Shown: positions 29,367 to 30,900 of the stretch, one piece after another
How the letters are laid out: each line of letters begins with the position of its first letter
How positions within the stretch are numbered: position 1 is the first letter of the stretch
Source of the DNA: Amphimedon queenslandica
Taxonomy: Eukaryota > Porifera > Demospongiae > Haplosclerida > Niphatidae
DNA length: 30,900 nucleotides
Reading direction: 5' to 3'
Assembly (NCBI RefSeq): GCF_000090795.2
Contig: NW_003546550.1
Location: forward strand, 82,761-113,660
Position numbers and translations under genes: made by a program
The notes under the pieces: model-generated
The model's input: the letters and a program-made list of their open reading frames with translations, nothing else
The model's database searches: none
Told to the model about the DNA's origin: nothing

Positions 29367-30900
29367 CTAGAGTTCATATCTGTCATTTGTAACTTTAGCT
29401 TTCACAACTTCTAAAAATAAAAAAAATAATGAAGTGTCATGTCAGCACTTGATTGGAATCAGTTCAAACTTTCTATGCAACATAAGTACATGTATACAAT
29501 GTATAATAATATAAATAAATAAATCCCCTCCTTCTGCTTACTAGCTGCTTTATATTCTTCAATGTTATCAAGTGCTGCAGCTAATCCGTTCCAAGTTGCC
29601 CTTCCTCTCCTCAGCCATAATGACAGCATCTCCTGCAATCGTCGGTGAGTTGTTGATCTATCAGCTTCAATAACTGATAAATCATTGTGGATTAGATCCA
29701 AACTGAGACCGAGATCAAACCAGCGATGATCAGGAAAAAATCCTTCCCCTAACACTTCAAGTATCTCTTTAAGATTAGTCACATCAAGACTGATATCTGG
29801 TAGTTTATATATTATGATTATACCAATACTGTATCCTGTTATTAATAATACCTTCATCTCCGTATGCTCTAACCGCAAGAAAACCCAAAACAATGAGAAA
29901 AACAACAAAACCAAGACCTCCTCCTAACACAGTCCAGTTACAATAGCTACCTACAGTGACAGTAAGAATGGACTGGGTATTAGTACCAGTCAAACCTTTC
30001 TTGCCATTTTGAGGAGGAGCCTTCTCTTGCTGTTCCTGTTCCTGTTCCTTTGGTTTGGATGAAGCAACAGTTGTTCTTTGTCGAACTATAAAGTAATGGA
30101 AATCGTTTTAGACAAAAGAATGGACTGTAATAAGAAATTTTAAATATCAGCTAAAACTTTCTATATTTTGGAAAAAACCATGGGCTATAGTACAGGGATT
30201 TTTTCAGATTTTGGCTCATTTTTTAAAATGGCCGTAACTTGAAAAATTGAAGTCGGAATCAGCTTAAACTTTCTACACAGCATAAGGGCATCAATATGTA
30301 TCAAAAAATATAATAAAAATTGGGAGTGATTTCAGAGCCATTTTTCGATAAAAACCATGGGCTATAGTACAGGGATTTTTTCAGATTTTGGCTCATTTGT
30401 TAACATGGCCGTAACTTGAAAAATTGAAGTTGGAATCGGCTCAAACTTTCTACACAGCATAAGGACATCAAAACTAATAATTGTTATATGCATTACCTCC
30501 TCCTCCTCCTCCTTCATCTTCTTTCTTTGATGGTTTCTCTTCTTCTTCTTCTTCTGCAATGTAACTGTCTTCCTGTGCTGGTAATGGAGTCACTGGGCTC
30601 CTCCCTCCAGTCTCTTAATAAACTAATAAATATAATTATTATTAATTAATACATACCAATGACAGGGACATCCTCTTTTGCTGTTTCAATTCCACATTGT
30701 CCTAAAAATAATTTAAAATAATAATAATAACAATTTTATAAATTAATAGTAATTTTAATCCTTATAAATAATAATAATACAATTGTCCCTTTCCCTCAGT
30801 TAATCTGCTAATACAATTATTATAACTCACTTCGTATGTCATCAGCTCCAGCTCTTTGTCCCAATCTCTCTACAGCATTAGCTAGTGATACATAGTTAGC
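29367..30900 (-). CDS. Transmembrane death-domain protein (5' end outside window)
   Basis: Six exons join in phase 1: 30831-30900, 30657-30701, 30497-30613, 29852-30085, 29542-29796, 29367-29410. The first in-window exon reads SLANAVERLGQRAGADDIR, which looks like the last helix of a first death domain. Acidic and Gln-rich linkers follow (six-Glu run; KEQEQEQQEK). A single membrane helix follows (GGLGFVVFLIVLGFLAVRAY). The cytoplasmic death domain follows: LKEILEVLGEGFFPDHRWFD, LGLSLDLIHNDLSVIEADRS, LQEMLSLWLRRG, TWNGLAAALDNI. The last exon ends KVVKAKVTNDRYEL and has a textbook acceptor (TTTTTTATTTTTAG). Death domains assemble apoptotic and innate-immune signalling complexes; ligand and partners are unknown. 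The side of the first domain relative to the membrane cannot be settled without the N-terminus. Confidence 0.82.
29449..29491 (-). repeat. Short fragment of the intronic repeat
   Basis: On the minus strand it reads catgtacttatgttg, then a variant of gtagaaagtttgagctgatt, as in the array at 16531. It is in the last intron (29411-29541) of the death-domain gene, in the sense of the gene. Confidence 0.7.
30150..30475 (-). repeat. Two tandem units of the ~180 bp intronic repeat
   Basis: Units 177 bp apart (ctttct landmark at 30269 and 30446), with a truncated third near 30150, lie in the death-domain gene intron 30086-30496. The minus strand carries cctgtactatagcccatggt, so orientation again matches the host gene. 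Confidence 0.9.

Noticed and set aside
29459-29541. Read-through end of the death-domain gene to a stop at 29459
   Set aside because: The read-through is low-complexity and overlaps a repeat fragment; splicing at 29541 to the exon 29367-29410 uses strong sites and keeps the phase.

Overview
The window is eukaryotic and, most likely, from a sponge with a compact, AT-rich genome of the Amphimedon (demosponge) type. Genes sit close together on both strands. Almost every intron is 45-100 bp with GT-AG ends. The gene content is animal (neurobeachin, PAK1IP1, ARAP, death-domain receptor) but divergent from bilaterians. The organism is inferred from this style, not from a database match. Exons were joined by hand: at each junction the splice sites, reading phase and family similarity agree.

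Layout. Positions 1-10756 hold five minus-strand genes, listed here in order of coordinate: an MFS/POT-like transporter (1-611, 3' end outside), the N-terminal part of a neurobeachin/LRBA-like gene (844 to about 5445), a serine racemase/threonine dehydratase-like PLP enzyme (5566-6614), the ribosome-biogenesis WD40 protein PAK1IP1 (6684-8834), and a secreted plant-type heme peroxidase (9086-10756). A 2.5 kb gap with no supported gene follows. A very large plus-strand ARAP gene then fills 13322-29030 (41 coding exons, about 2,391 aa). It encodes SAM, a long Pro/Tyr-rich region, PH-PH, ArfGAP, ankyrin-like repeats, PH-PH, RhoGAP, RA, PH and a tail. At the right edge a minus-strand membrane death-domain protein (29367-30900, 5' end outside) converges on ARAP.

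How the parts relate. There is no operon-like pathway. ARAP is an Arf/Rho GTPase-activating scaffold for membrane and actin dynamics. Neurobeachin is a vesicle-traffic scaffold, and the death-domain protein is a probable apoptosis/innate-immune receptor. The most notable points are: (i) about 11 Tyr motifs alternating with PxxxPR/PxxP motifs in ARAP; (ii) a 177-189 bp repeat in five introns of three genes, always in the host gene's orientation; (iii) five CACGTG boxes in 113 bp directly upstream of PAK1IP1; (iv) a plant-type peroxidase in an animal context with a signal peptide and GPI-like tail; (v) a neurobeachin gene that stops, or is interrupted by the transporter gene, after its N-terminal region; (vi) a possible shared poly(A) signal between the convergent genes.
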